From contig JAJYYW010000115.1 in NCBI GenBank assembly GCA_021800575.1, forward strand, positions 1 to 5,557: a DNA stretch of 5,557 nucleotides. The letters are read 5' to 3'. The DNA is from a bacterium (lineage in GTDB: Bacteria; JAMCPX01). Numbering within the stretch: the stretch's first letter is position 1; every line of letters starts with the position of its first letter. Below, in pieces: positions 1-5,557 of this stretch. The notes under the pieces were generated by a model, which was given only the letters and a program-made list of their open reading frames with translations, made no database searches and was not told the DNA's origin. A program made the translations under genes and the position numbers.

Positions 1-1506
1 GGACTGTTCGATCTGGAGGACGTCAGCCCTGCGGCAGTGTTCCTTCAGGAGCATGGCTTCGAAGTCCAGGACGAGCTTGTCTTGAAGCGCAGCATCAACG
101 CCCAGGGCAAGAGCAGGGTCTCTATCAACGGCGCACTGTCGACGCTCTCCCTGCTGTCCGGACTGACGAAACTGCTGGTGGACATCCACGGCCAGCATGA
201 GCACCAGAGCCTGCTCGACGAGCAGACCCATATCCACCTCCTCGATGCCTATGCAGGAGCCCGCGAGGCAGCGGACAAGGTCGGTACACTGTTCGCTTCG
301 CTGCTGCAGACCACGGCACGCGCCAAAAAGCTCCAATCCGACAGCGCGGAGCTGAAAAAAGAGGAGGAGCTCCTGAAATTCCAGCTTGCCGAGATCAGGG
401 CAGCAGATCTGCGCCCCGATGAGGAGGCCGGCCTTGAGCGAGAGTACGCAATCCTGACCAATGCCCAGCGTATGCTCGCGGATCTGAACACGGTCTACGA
501 CGGCATTGCCGGCGATGAGAACGGGATCCTTGCACAGGTCCACAGGGTCCTGAAGATCATTGCGGGCCTGCAGGGAGTGGACCCCGATCTGAGGCAGTAC
601 GGCGACCGGGTGGAAGCCGTCTCCATTGAGCTCAAGGACGTTGCGGCAGAGCTGAGCGCATACCTGTCGAAGATAGACATGGATCCCCAGCGCCTCGAAC
701 AGACCGAACAGCGCATCGGGCTCATCGATCGGTTAAAAAAGAAATACGGCAAAACCATTGCCGATATGGTGAATTACGGCCAGGGTATTGAGCGGCGGCT
801 CGGCGCGCTGACCTCGGCGGATGAAGAGATCGCAGCGCTTGGCCGTGAACAGGAGCGGCTCGGGCAGGACCTGTACCGTGCAGCCGCGGACCTTTCAAAA
901 ATGCGCCGGCATGCAGCAGCCGCACTCGGAAAGGCAGTTGCCCGGGAGCTCACAACGCTCGGGATGAAGGACGCGGTGTTCGAGATCAGGATCACGGACA
1001 ACGACCAGAAAGACGCCCTTTCCGTCCGGGACAAAAAAATAAATGCACACGGCATGGACAGCGTCCGGTTCTATTTTTCGGCGAACCCCGGATTCCCCGC
1101 AAAGCCCTTGACCGAGATAATATCCGGCGGGGAATTGTCGAGGACCATGCTTGCCATGAAGCGGGCACTGGTCACCGCGTCGCCGGTACCGGTGCTCGTC
1201 TTTGACGAGATCGATACAGGCATCGGCGGCACCACGGCAGGAATTGTGGGCAGGAAACTCAAAGAGCTCGCGCAGTATCACCAGGTCATCTGCATCACCC
1301 ATCTCCCTCAAATTGCGGGATTTGGTGATTATCATATACGTGTGGCCAAGCATGCCGGCCGGGGCACAACCGACGTCGTTGTTGATGTGCTTGACGAAAA
1401 GGAACGGATCGAGGAGATAGCACGGATGCTGTCCGGCGATGATGTGACGGATCTCGCGCGAAGGCAGGCAAAAGAATTTATCAAGAGCGCAAAGGAGAAC
1501 ACGTGA
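1..1506 (+). CDS. recN: DNA repair protein RecN, 5' end missing
   Basis: RecN is an SMC-like cytoplasmic ATPase that acts early in recombinational repair of DNA double-strand breaks. The frame is open from base 1, giving 501 residues. The GTG at 37 is an internal valine codon, since recognisable RecN sequence precedes it. Visible features, numbered from base 1, are the family motif DIHGQHEHQ at 61-69, a long charged helical region at about 85-330 consistent with the coiled coil, the ABC signature SGGELSR at 375-381, Walker B VLVFDEID at 398-405 with D402 and E403, and the H-loop segment CITHLPQIA at 431-439. Compared from memory with the 553-aa E. coli protein, about 65 N-terminal residues including Walker A lie upstream of the window. 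The stop TGA overlaps the next gene's start. No frameshift or missing motif is seen in the visible part, so the identification is very secure. Confidence 0.97.
   Translation, partial: GLFDLEDVSPAAVFLQEHGFEVQDELVLKRSINAQGKSRVSINGALSTLSLLSGLTKLLVDIHGQHEHQSLLDEQTHIHLLDAYAGAREAADKVGTLFASLLQTTARAKKLQSDSAELKKEEELLKFQLAEIRAADLRPDEEAGLEREYAILTNAQRMLADLNTVYDGIAGDENGILAQVHRVLKIIAGLQGVDPDLRQYGDRVEAVSIELKDVAAELSAYLSKIDMDPQRLEQTEQRIGLIDRLKKKYGKTIADMVNYGQGIERRLGALTSADEEIAALGREQERLGQDLYRAAADLSKMRRHAAAALGKAVARELTTLGMKDAVFEIRITDNDQKDALSVRDKKINAHGMDSVRFYFSANPGFPAKPLTEIISGGELSRTMLAMKRALVTASPVPVLVFDEIDTGIGGTTAGIVGRKLKELAQYHQVICITHLPQIAGFGDYHIRVAKHAGRGTTDVVVDVLDEKERIEEIARMLSGDDVTDLARRQAKEFIKSAKENT
1492..1497 (+). 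promoter_or_regulatory. Ribosome binding site for the acetyltransferase
   Basis: AAGGAG lies inside the last codons of recN, 5 nt before the GTG at 1503. It supports the GTG start over the in-frame ATG at 1521 (residue 7), which would remove the first GNAT beta strand. Its position inside recN implies that the two genes share one transcript. Confidence 0.7.
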
Positions 1507-1973
1507 TACGCAAGGCGAGAATGGGTGATGTGAAAGAGATGCAGCGGCTGATCGATGTGTATGCAAAGAAGGGAGAGATGCTTCCGCGGTCTCTGCTCGA
1601 GATCTACGAGAATATCAGGGATTACAGCGTCTGCACGCTCGACACAGGCGAGATCGTGGGCGTGTGCGCGATGCACATCTTCTGGGACGGGCTCGCGGAG
1701 GTACGCTCCCTTGCGGTGAAGCAGGAACACGCACGTCAGGGGATCGGCACCCGGCTGGTGAAGGCGTGCATCGAGGAAGCGCAGGCGTTTGAGATAAACC
1801 AGGTTTTTTCGCTCACCTACAAACCCGGGTTTTTCGAAAAGCTCGGGTTCAGGATCGTTGACAAATCCCTGCTGCCCCAAAAGATCTGGAGTGACTGCCT
1901 GAAGTGTCCCCAGTTCCCGGACTGCAACGAGATCGCCCTGATTCTCGAGCTGAACGGTTTAGCACAGACGTAG
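1503..1973 (+). CDS. GNAT N-acetyltransferase, short ArgA-like
   Basis: A 156-aa GNAT-fold acetyltransferase that would move an acetyl group from acetyl-CoA to an amine. It resembles the short stand-alone N-acetylglutamate synthases that start arginine biosynthesis (glutamate to N-acetylglutamate); that substrate is inferred from overall resemblance. The acetyl-CoA-binding motif A is at 67-86, with the pyrophosphate-loop residues RQGIG at 78-82. The segment YKPGFFEKLGF at 106-116 is the usual GNAT C-terminal motif. The tail carries three cysteines, C132, C135 and C141 (CLKCPQFPDC), followed by a final strand at about 143-150. The protein lacks the amino-acid-kinase domain of classical ArgA. 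It starts at GTG, overlapping the recN stop by 4 bp (GTGA), so translational coupling is likely. It ends with TAG, 23 nt from the stop of the converging reductase gene. It could instead be a GNAT with another amine substrate. Confidence 0.85.
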   Translation: MIRKARMGDVKEMQRLIDVYAKKGEMLPRSLLEIYENIRDYSVCTLDTGEIVGVCAMHIFWDGLAEVRSLAVKQEHARQGIGTRLVKACIEEAQAFEINQVFSLTYKPGFFEKLGFRIVDKSLLPQKIWSDCLKCPQFPDCNEIALILELNGLAQT

Positions 1974-2001
1974 ACCCCGGACAGCACAAAGCATGTCTAC
2001 G
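1969..2001. repeat. Inverted repeat across convergent stop codons
   Basis: CGTAGAC at 1969-1975 is exactly complementary to GTCTACG at 1995-2001, giving a 7-bp stem and a 19-nt loop. The left arm contains the TAG stop of the acetyltransferase and the right arm contains the TAG stop of the aldo/keto reductase on the other strand. It is the only structure in the 23-nt convergent gap. It could act as a bidirectional 3'-end hairpin, but no T-run follows on either strand, so it is not called an intrinsic terminator. Confidence 0.4.
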
Positions 2002-2989
2002 CTCGTGCGCGTGCCGGGGGTGCCATGAACTCCGGCCCGACCGGTTCTTTGATCGCATCGGTGAGGATCCGGTCGATCTCGCGCTTCGCATTTTCATTCA
2101 GTGACCAGCCCTCGACCTCCCTGACTGCGTCGATCTGCCCGGGGCGGCGTGCGCCCCACAGCGCGATATCCGCACCCTGATCCAATATCCAGCGCACGGC
2201 AAGATGGATCACGCGTTTTCCGTAGTTCTTCTGGGCGAACCGGTCGAGCGCTTCCACGGCGTTGAGGTACTGACCGTAGCGCGGCTGCCTGAATTTCGGG
2301 TCTGTCTTGCGCAGGTCATCGCCCGTAAAGCTGGTATCCGGCTTCATCCTGCCGCTCAGCAGGCCCCTGCACAGCGCGCCGTAGGCAAGAACGGAGATGT
2401 TGCTGTTCTTGCAGTACGGCAAAATGTCTTTCTCAATGCCCCGCTCGAAGATGTTGTACGGCGGTTGTGCCGTGTTGATCAGGGCAGTTTTTCCGAACGC
2501 TGCCATCTGCTCAGGGGAGTAGTTGCTCACACCGATAGCCTTGATGGTGCCGCGCTGTTTAAGATCGAGCAGCGTCTGAGCAGTTTCTTCGAACGCAACA
2601 CTTTGGTCCGGCCAGTGGATCTGATAGATGTCGATGTAATCGGTACCAAGCCGCTTCAGAGAATCGTCAATTTCCTTGAGCAGGCGCTGCCTGCCAGAGT
2701 TGCGCCACACCCTGGTTTCCATCCACTCGAGTCCTGCCTTGGTCGCGATGACGACGCTGTCCCTTTTACCGTGCTGTGCGATCGCCTTGCCGACGATCTC
2801 TTCGGAACGGCCGAACCCGTAGATGGGGGCGGTGTCGATCAGGTTGATGCCCGATTCGAGTGCAGCGAGTATAGTTTTGATGGACGCCTGTTCGTCCGTG
2901 CCTCCCCACATCCATCCGCCGATTGCCCAGGTGCCGAGACCGATGCGCGACACCCTGATCCCTGTGCCCGGTATCCTGATAAATTCCAT
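1997..2989 (-). CDS. Aldo/keto reductase
   Basis: A 330-aa cytoplasmic NAD(P)H-dependent oxidoreductase with the (beta/alpha)8 aldo/keto reductase fold, expected to reduce carbonyl groups to alcohols. The catalytic tetrad is recognisable as D52 and Y57 (IDTAPIYGFG), K84 (ATKAG) and H125 (YQIHWPD). Further family landmarks are the N-terminal RVSRIGLGTW at 12-21, IGVSNYS at 152-158, and the C-terminal cofactor-binding stretch WGARRPGQIDA at 278-288, where NADP-type enzymes carry a G-A-R/K loop. The length is normal and the protein appears intact. The ATG is preceded by a strong AAAGGAGG six nt away. It lies 53 nt after the methyltransferase gene on the same strand, so it is probably the last gene of that operon. 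The substrate is unknown; the overall look is of the broad-specificity YajO/Tas-like or stress-protein-like reductases. Confidence 0.93.
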   Translation of the reverse strand: MEFIRIPGTGIRVSRIGLGTWAIGGWMWGGTDEQASIKTILAALESGINLIDTAPIYGFGRSEEIVGKAIAQHGKRDSVVIATKAGLEWMETRVWRNSGRQRLLKEIDDSLKRLGTDYIDIYQIHWPDQSVAFEETAQTLLDLKQRGTIKAIGVSNYSPEQMAAFGKTALINTAQPPYNIFERGIEKDILPYCKNSNISVLAYGALCRGLLSGRMKPDTSFTGDDLRKTDPKFRQPRYGQYLNAVEALDRFAQKNYGKRVIHLAVRWILDQGADIALWGARRPGQIDAVREVEGWSLNENAKREIDRILTDAIKEPVGPEFMAPPARARA

Positions 2990-2995
2990 GTCCTG

Positions 2996-3003
2996 CCTCC
3001 TTT
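2996..3003 (-). promoter_or_regulatory. Strong ribosome binding site of the reductase gene
   Basis: On the minus strand AAAGGAGG lies 6 nt before the ATG at 2989-2987, an almost perfect Shine-Dalgarno sequence. It fixes the start and suggests efficient independent initiation even though the gene is at the end of an operon. Confidence 0.75.
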
Positions 3004-3042
3004 CAGCTCCGTACAGGGTATCTCTGCCGGCGCTGGATCACG

Positions 3043-3627
3043 TTACGGGGTGCAAATGTACCACGCAACCTGCGCAGCCAGAGACTGTACCTTCACACCG
3101 GCGAACACGTCCTGCATCTCCTCCTGTGCGTGCTCAATGAACGTGAAGTAATTTCCTCCCTCAAGCCACTCGACGATATCGGAAAGCAGCTTCCTCCTGC
3201 TGTTGAAGTCCTGGAAAACCACCTGCGTGCGTGCCAGCCGCTTCGCTTCCCTGAACAGCAGGGGGCGCTGTTCCTTCCGGATACCGTGTGCAACGTACGA
3301 CGATATGACCAGATCAAAACTCTTGTCCGGAAAGGGCAGGCCGGCAAGCGCATCGGCAACGACAAACCGGTTCGCCGTTGCACGGTTGTTCTTTTGTGCA
3401 ACAGCAATCATCTCGCGTGAAGCGTCAACCCCGGTTACCGCATACCCTTGTTCCCGGAGGCACAACGCGAGTGCACCGGTACCGCAGCCGATGTCAAGGA
3501 CGCGTGCGCCTTCAGATATCAGCAGGTGTGCGTTTGCCCGTGACAGGATGGTCCTGAACGAACGCACCTGGTAGGGGAAAAAGACATTGTACAGAGGGGC
3601 GATGCTGTCGAAAAGTTTTCCTGCCAT
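3043..3627 (-). CDS. Class I SAM-dependent methyltransferase
   Basis: A 194-aa Rossmann-fold methyltransferase of the UbiE/Methyltransf_11 type, using S-adenosylmethionine to methylate an unidentified small molecule. The SAM-binding motif I is VLDIGCGTG at 43-51, the acidic end of the second strand is GVDAS at 66-70 (D68), the adenine-contact region is VADALAGLPF at about 90-99, and the motif IV strand is FDLVISS at 104-110. The N-terminus FDSIAPLYN at 6-14 resembles the start of UbiE-like enzymes. The C-terminal half has little that identifies a substrate. The AGGA ribosome binding site (3636-3633) sits across the TAG stop of the hydrolase gene upstream, only 7 nt from this gene, so translation of the two is probably coupled. 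It ends with TAA. The fold assignment is secure; the substrate is unknown. Confidence 0.9.
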   Translation of the reverse strand: MAGKLFDSIAPLYNVFFPYQVRSFRTILSRANAHLLISEGARVLDIGCGTGALALCLREQGYAVTGVDASREMIAVAQKNNRATANRFVVADALAGLPFPDKSFDLVISSYVAHGIRKEQRPLLFREAKRLARTQVVFQDFNSRRKLLSDIVEWLEGGNYFTFIEHAQEEMQDVFAGVKVQSLAAQVAWYICTP

Positions 3628-3634
3628 GCAGTTC

Positions 3635-4513
3635 CTACGCCGTCTTTATGCCGGCAAGGTCGGCGAAGTTTTGACCCAAAAGCCTCTTCTGCACACCTGT
3701 GTCCGGAAACAGGCGCTCGATCCTCCGCCTGATGAAGCCGTAGTCGAACCTGTGGTCTGACGCGGAAAATCCGAACGGCCCGTCGGTTCCGAACAGGCAG
3801 CGTTCCACGCCCAGGTACGCGACAACTTCCCTGGTAATGCCGTTGTTCACGTAGCTTGTCTGGGACAGGTCAACATACACCTGTTTCTTGTCTTTTATCA
3901 TCTTCCACGTATCCCGGTACACGGGGAAACCGGCATGTGCAAGAATAAGCTTGAGATTTGGAACCTGATCGAGAAGGCTGTAAAAATTTCCTTCTTCGCC
4001 GAAGCCCACGTGGATGAGCAGAGGCTTGCCAGTCTTAGCAAGCTCGTGTGCGACCGGCGCAAGCTCGACCGGGCTGAAGTGGTGCCAGAATGAATGCGCC
4101 TTGATACCGATCACACCCGGGGTGCCTTTCCACTGTTCATACACGCGCAGCGGGTTGTTCTTTCCTCTCGGATTGACAAAGATCCAGCCGACGAACCTAT
4201 CCGGATACCTGCGCACCGCATCGAAGACCAGGGTGTTGTCCGGGTCCTTGTCTATCCTCGAGCGCTTGCCGAGGATCATGATATCACCGTTTTCATCGAA
4301 ATTTGCCACCAGCGATTTCCCGATGCCCCGGAGGCTTTTGTGGGTCAGAAAATACAACAGCAGGCTCACGAGCAGGGGGGAAGGTTCCTTGAAGGGTTCA
4401 ACCATGGGGGCCATGAGCGCTGTTTTGTCGACCCCGGCTGCATCCATGCGGCTGATGAGTTCGTCCATTTTCAGGAGCCGTTCATCAAGATGGTAATGAC
4501 AATCGATTATCAT
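3635..4513 (-). CDS. Amidohydrolase-family metal-dependent hydrolase
   Basis: A 292-aa TIM-barrel metal hydrolase of the Amidohydro_2 group, relatives of which hydrolyse or decarboxylate small cyclic or amide compounds. The likely metal ligands are visible in the family order: the N-terminal H-x-H (H6 and H8 in DCHYH), H168 (LLIHVG), H193 (LAHAG) and D244 (FGTDGPFG). A lysine, K138, sits in GIKAH where relatives usually have G-x-K-x-H. The start chosen is the ATG at 4513, because an AAGGAGG lies six nt upstream and the metal motif begins five residues in. A longer frame reaching 4570 would add 19 residues unlike the family and would overlap the predicted promoter. The gene is first in a run with the methyltransferase and reductase. 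It ends with TAG. The substrate is not recognisable. Confidence 0.9.
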   Translation of the reverse strand: MIIDCHYHLDERLLKMDELISRMDAAGVDKTALMAPMVEPFKEPSPLLVSLLLYFLTHKSLRGIGKSLVANFDENGDIMILGKRSRIDKDPDNTLVFDAVRRYPDRFVGWIFVNPRGKNNPLRVYEQWKGTPGVIGIKAHSFWHHFSPVELAPVAHELAKTGKPLLIHVGFGEEGNFYSLLDQVPNLKLILAHAGFPVYRDTWKMIKDKKQVYVDLSQTSYVNNGITREVVAYLGVERCLFGTDGPFGFSASDHRFDYGFIRRRIERLFPDTGVQKRLLGQNFADLAGIKTA

Positions 4514-4519
4514 ACACAA

Positions 4520-4526
4520 CCTCCTT
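4520..4526 (-). promoter_or_regulatory. Ribosome binding site deciding the hydrolase start
   Basis: AAGGAGG on the minus strand, 6 nt before the ATG at 4513-4511. It favours this start over the longer in-frame ATG at 4570, which has no comparable site at the usual distance. Confidence 0.75.
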
Positions 4527-4541
4527 GAGCAGGGTATGGCC

Positions 4542-4570
4542 AGCATACTACAGGTCCGGGGAATTGGCAA
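4542..4570 (-). promoter_or_regulatory. Sigma70-type promoter for hydrolase operon
   Basis: On the minus strand, a -35 box TTGCCA (4570-4565, 5 of 6 matches to TTGACA) is followed by a spacer of exactly 17 nt and a -10 box TATGCT (4547-4542, 4 of 6 matches to TATAAT). The -10 lies 28 nt from the hydrolase ATG, leaving room for a short leader that includes the ribosome binding site. This would give the hydrolase-methyltransferase-reductase run its own promoter apart from the regulator gene upstream. The call rests on sequence matching only. Confidence 0.5.
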
Positions 4571-4577
4571 CGCAGAA

Positions 4578-4599
4578 CCCGGGTGCAGTGAACCCCGGG
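4578..4599. repeat. GC-rich inverted repeat between regulator and hydrolase
   Basis: Two CCCGGG blocks at 4578-4583 and 4594-4599 can pair as a 6-bp GC stem with a 10-nt loop. They sit 16 nt after the TetR stop codon and 7 nt upstream of the predicted -35 box. No T-run follows on the minus strand, so an intrinsic terminator is not supported. It may be a weak transcript-end hairpin or a repressor site next to the promoter; each block is also a palindrome by itself. Confidence 0.35.
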
Positions 4600-4615
4600 C
4601 CGGTGCCTATGGAGG

Positions 4616-5251
4616 TTACGGCCGCGGGGTCTCCCTTTTCAATCCGTTCCAGGTAAAGTCAACAAGCACCTTGATGATCGCGTCCCGGTTGTAGCCGCCG
4701 GAAATATACATCTGTGCTGTCTGTGAAAGCATGCCGACGATAGCCCACGATATGGTTTCTCCTTCGATGAGACTCAGTTGGCGCGTCACGCCGAGCTGCT
4801 CGGACGCTATGATGCGCAGACGCGCGTATTCTGCAAGGTTTTTGTAGGTGGACTGGAGCACGCTTGCAAAGTCTTCATGGTAGCTGTACCCTTCGAGGAA
4901 CAGCATGAGAAAATGACTGCGGTAATTATCGACGTAGTCAAAGAACGCGCCGAAGACGTCGGCGAGTGCGGATACGACGTCGTGCGTCTGCACCCCCCGC
5001 TCCTGCAGGGTGGTCAGCCTCTCCTGGAATACCCGGTCGATGTGGCCCTTCAGCTCTGCGCCGACCTTCATGATCGCGTCCACGAACACGCGGGATTTGT
5101 CCTTGAAATAGATGTAGAAGGTACCGGTGCTGACCCCGGCCTTTTTCGAGATCAGGGGAACCGTGGTTTTTCTGAACCCCCTGCTCCCCACCACCTCGAT
5201 GGCGGCCGCTATCAGGCGCCTTTTTACGGCTTCGCTTTTTTGTTTCGGCAT
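4616..5251 (-). CDS. TetR-family transcriptional regulator
   Basis: A 211-aa one-component repressor of the TetR type, with an N-terminal DNA-binding domain and a C-terminal all-helical ligand-binding domain. The helix-turn-helix region is at about 25-55, with the family sequence GVSTGTFYIYFKDKSRVF at 39-56 closely following the usual pattern of recognition helix then Y-F-x-x-K. The rest (about 60-205) is helical and diverse, as expected for ligand binding; no ligand can be read from it. The gene begins 13 nt after the oleate hydratase stop, and its AAGGA ribosome binding site (5266-5262, spacer 10 nt) overlaps that stop. The two therefore look co-transcribed, which suggests that the regulator senses a fatty acid or acyl compound and controls its own operon. 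That role is inferred from position. The length is normal and the protein is intact. Confidence 0.93.
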   Translation of the reverse strand: MPKQKSEAVKRRLIAAAIEVVGSRGFRKTTVPLISKKAGVSTGTFYIYFKDKSRVFVDAIMKVGAELKGHIDRVFQERLTTLQERGVQTHDVVSALADVFGAFFDYVDNYRSHFLMLFLEGYSYHEDFASVLQSTYKNLAEYARLRIIASEQLGVTRQLSLIEGETISWAIVGMLSQTAQMYISGGYNRDAIIKVLVDFTWNGLKRETPRP

Positions 5252-5264
5252 ACCGGATAGATCC

Positions 5265-5557
5265 TTATTTCATGAGTGCTGCAAATGCCCGGAGCAATAT
5301 CAGGGGGTTATTTATCCCGGCGTACACGGGCGGGACCTTCTTGTTCGTTTGCAGCAGCGTGCTGACCGCCATCATGGCGCTCCTGATGGATGATTCCACG
5401 AGCATGACGCATTCCCCGCTCTCGGTGAACTGCCCCATAAACGCGAGGTTTGTCGAGCCTTCAGGAACGACCCTGGGGCGGTCGCTGTTTTTCCTCGGCA
5501 AAAAGTGACTCATGACGTACGGTGCCATGACCGGGATGCAGGTCGCGGTCTACAGTA
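5265..5557 (-). CDS. ohyA: Oleate hydratase (MCRA family), C-terminal fragment
   Basis: The C-terminal end of an FAD-dependent fatty acid double-bond hydratase, which converts oleate to 10-hydroxystearate (EC 4.2.1.53), usually at or near the membrane. The family's C-terminal pattern is clear: APYVMSHFLPR, then DRPRVVPEGSTNLAFMGQF, then VESSIRSAMMAVSTLL, then VPPVY near the end. This matches from memory the P-Y-I-x-x-x-F-M-P-R and N-L-A-F-x-G-Q-F blocks of known members. The FAD-binding and catalytic parts would lie beyond the window. It ends with TAA. The homologous reading extends upstream of the ATG at 5528 (residues TATCIPV), but a TAG interrupts the frame at 5552-5550, close to the window edge. 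So the gene may be broken, or the end of the sequence may contain an error. The ATG at 5528 has no ribosome binding site and lies inside the conserved block, so it is unlikely to be a real start. Confidence 0.82.

Noticed and set aside
37..39. GTG at 37 as the start of recN
   Set aside because: The frame is open to base 1 and the preceding residues fit RecN, so this is an internal valine codon.
895..1566. A 223-aa open frame on the - strand opposite recN
   Set aside because: It lies antisense to conserved RecN ATPase motifs, and its translation has no family resemblance.
1332..1880. A 182-aa open frame on the - strand opposite the recN end and the acetyltransferase
   Set aside because: It spans two overlapping real genes on the other strand and has no recognisable motif.
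2204..3151. A 315-aa open frame on the + strand opposite the reductase gene
   Set aside because: It is antisense to a well-supported aldo/keto reductase, runs across the gene boundary into the methyltransferase, and shows no recognisable domain. Long antisense frames are expected in GC-rich coding DNA.
4514..4570. A 19-residue N-terminal extension of the hydrolase from the ATG at 4570
   Set aside because: The extension is unlike the family, overlaps the predicted promoter, and is bypassed by a strong ribosome binding site placed correctly for the ATG at 4513.
4778..5260. A 160-aa open frame on the + strand opposite the TetR gene
   Set aside because: It is antisense to a clear helix-turn-helix regulator and has no domain of its own.
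5265..5528. A stand-alone 87-aa gene starting at the ATG at 5528
   Set aside because: The sequence is the C-terminal part of oleate hydratase, homology continues upstream of that ATG, and no ribosome binding site precedes it.

Overview
The window is a 5.56-kb fragment of a bacterial chromosome. It has moderately high GC by eye and dense genes, with one gene cut off at each edge. The left-hand pair, recN followed by a short ArgA-like acetyltransferase, and the general codon style suggest a Gram-negative, possibly anaerobic lineage such as Nitrospirota or Desulfobacterota. That placement is an inference with low confidence, because there is no rRNA or other marker here.

Layout. On the + strand, 1-1506 encodes most of the DNA-repair ATPase RecN, lacking its N-terminus and Walker A. 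It overlaps by 4 bp a 156-aa GNAT acetyltransferase (1503-1973) that resembles short N-acetylglutamate synthases. All other genes are on the - strand. Read in their own direction from the right edge they are: the C-terminal part of an oleate hydratase (5557-5265), a TetR-family regulator (5251-4616), a 102-nt gap holding a GC-rich inverted repeat and a good sigma70-type promoter, an Amidohydro_2-type metal-dependent hydrolase (4513-3635), a class I SAM methyltransferase (3627-3043) and an aldo/keto reductase (2989-1997). The two strands converge with only 23 nt between stop codons, and a 7-bp inverted repeat includes both stops.

How the genes fit together. RecN and the acetyltransferase are co-transcribed and probably translationally coupled, although their functions (double-strand-break repair, arginine biosynthesis) are unrelated. 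The oleate hydratase and TetR genes are 13 nt apart and look like a self-regulated fatty-acid response pair. The hydrolase, methyltransferase and reductase look like a three-gene operon with its own promoter; their shared substrate cannot be read from sequence.

No mobile element, CRISPR array, tRNA or rRNA is visible. I found no convincing new biological system. The oddest points are an in-frame TAG inside the oleate hydratase fragment near the window edge, the inverted repeat across the convergent stops, and the functionally unassigned hydrolase-methyltransferase-reductase operon.
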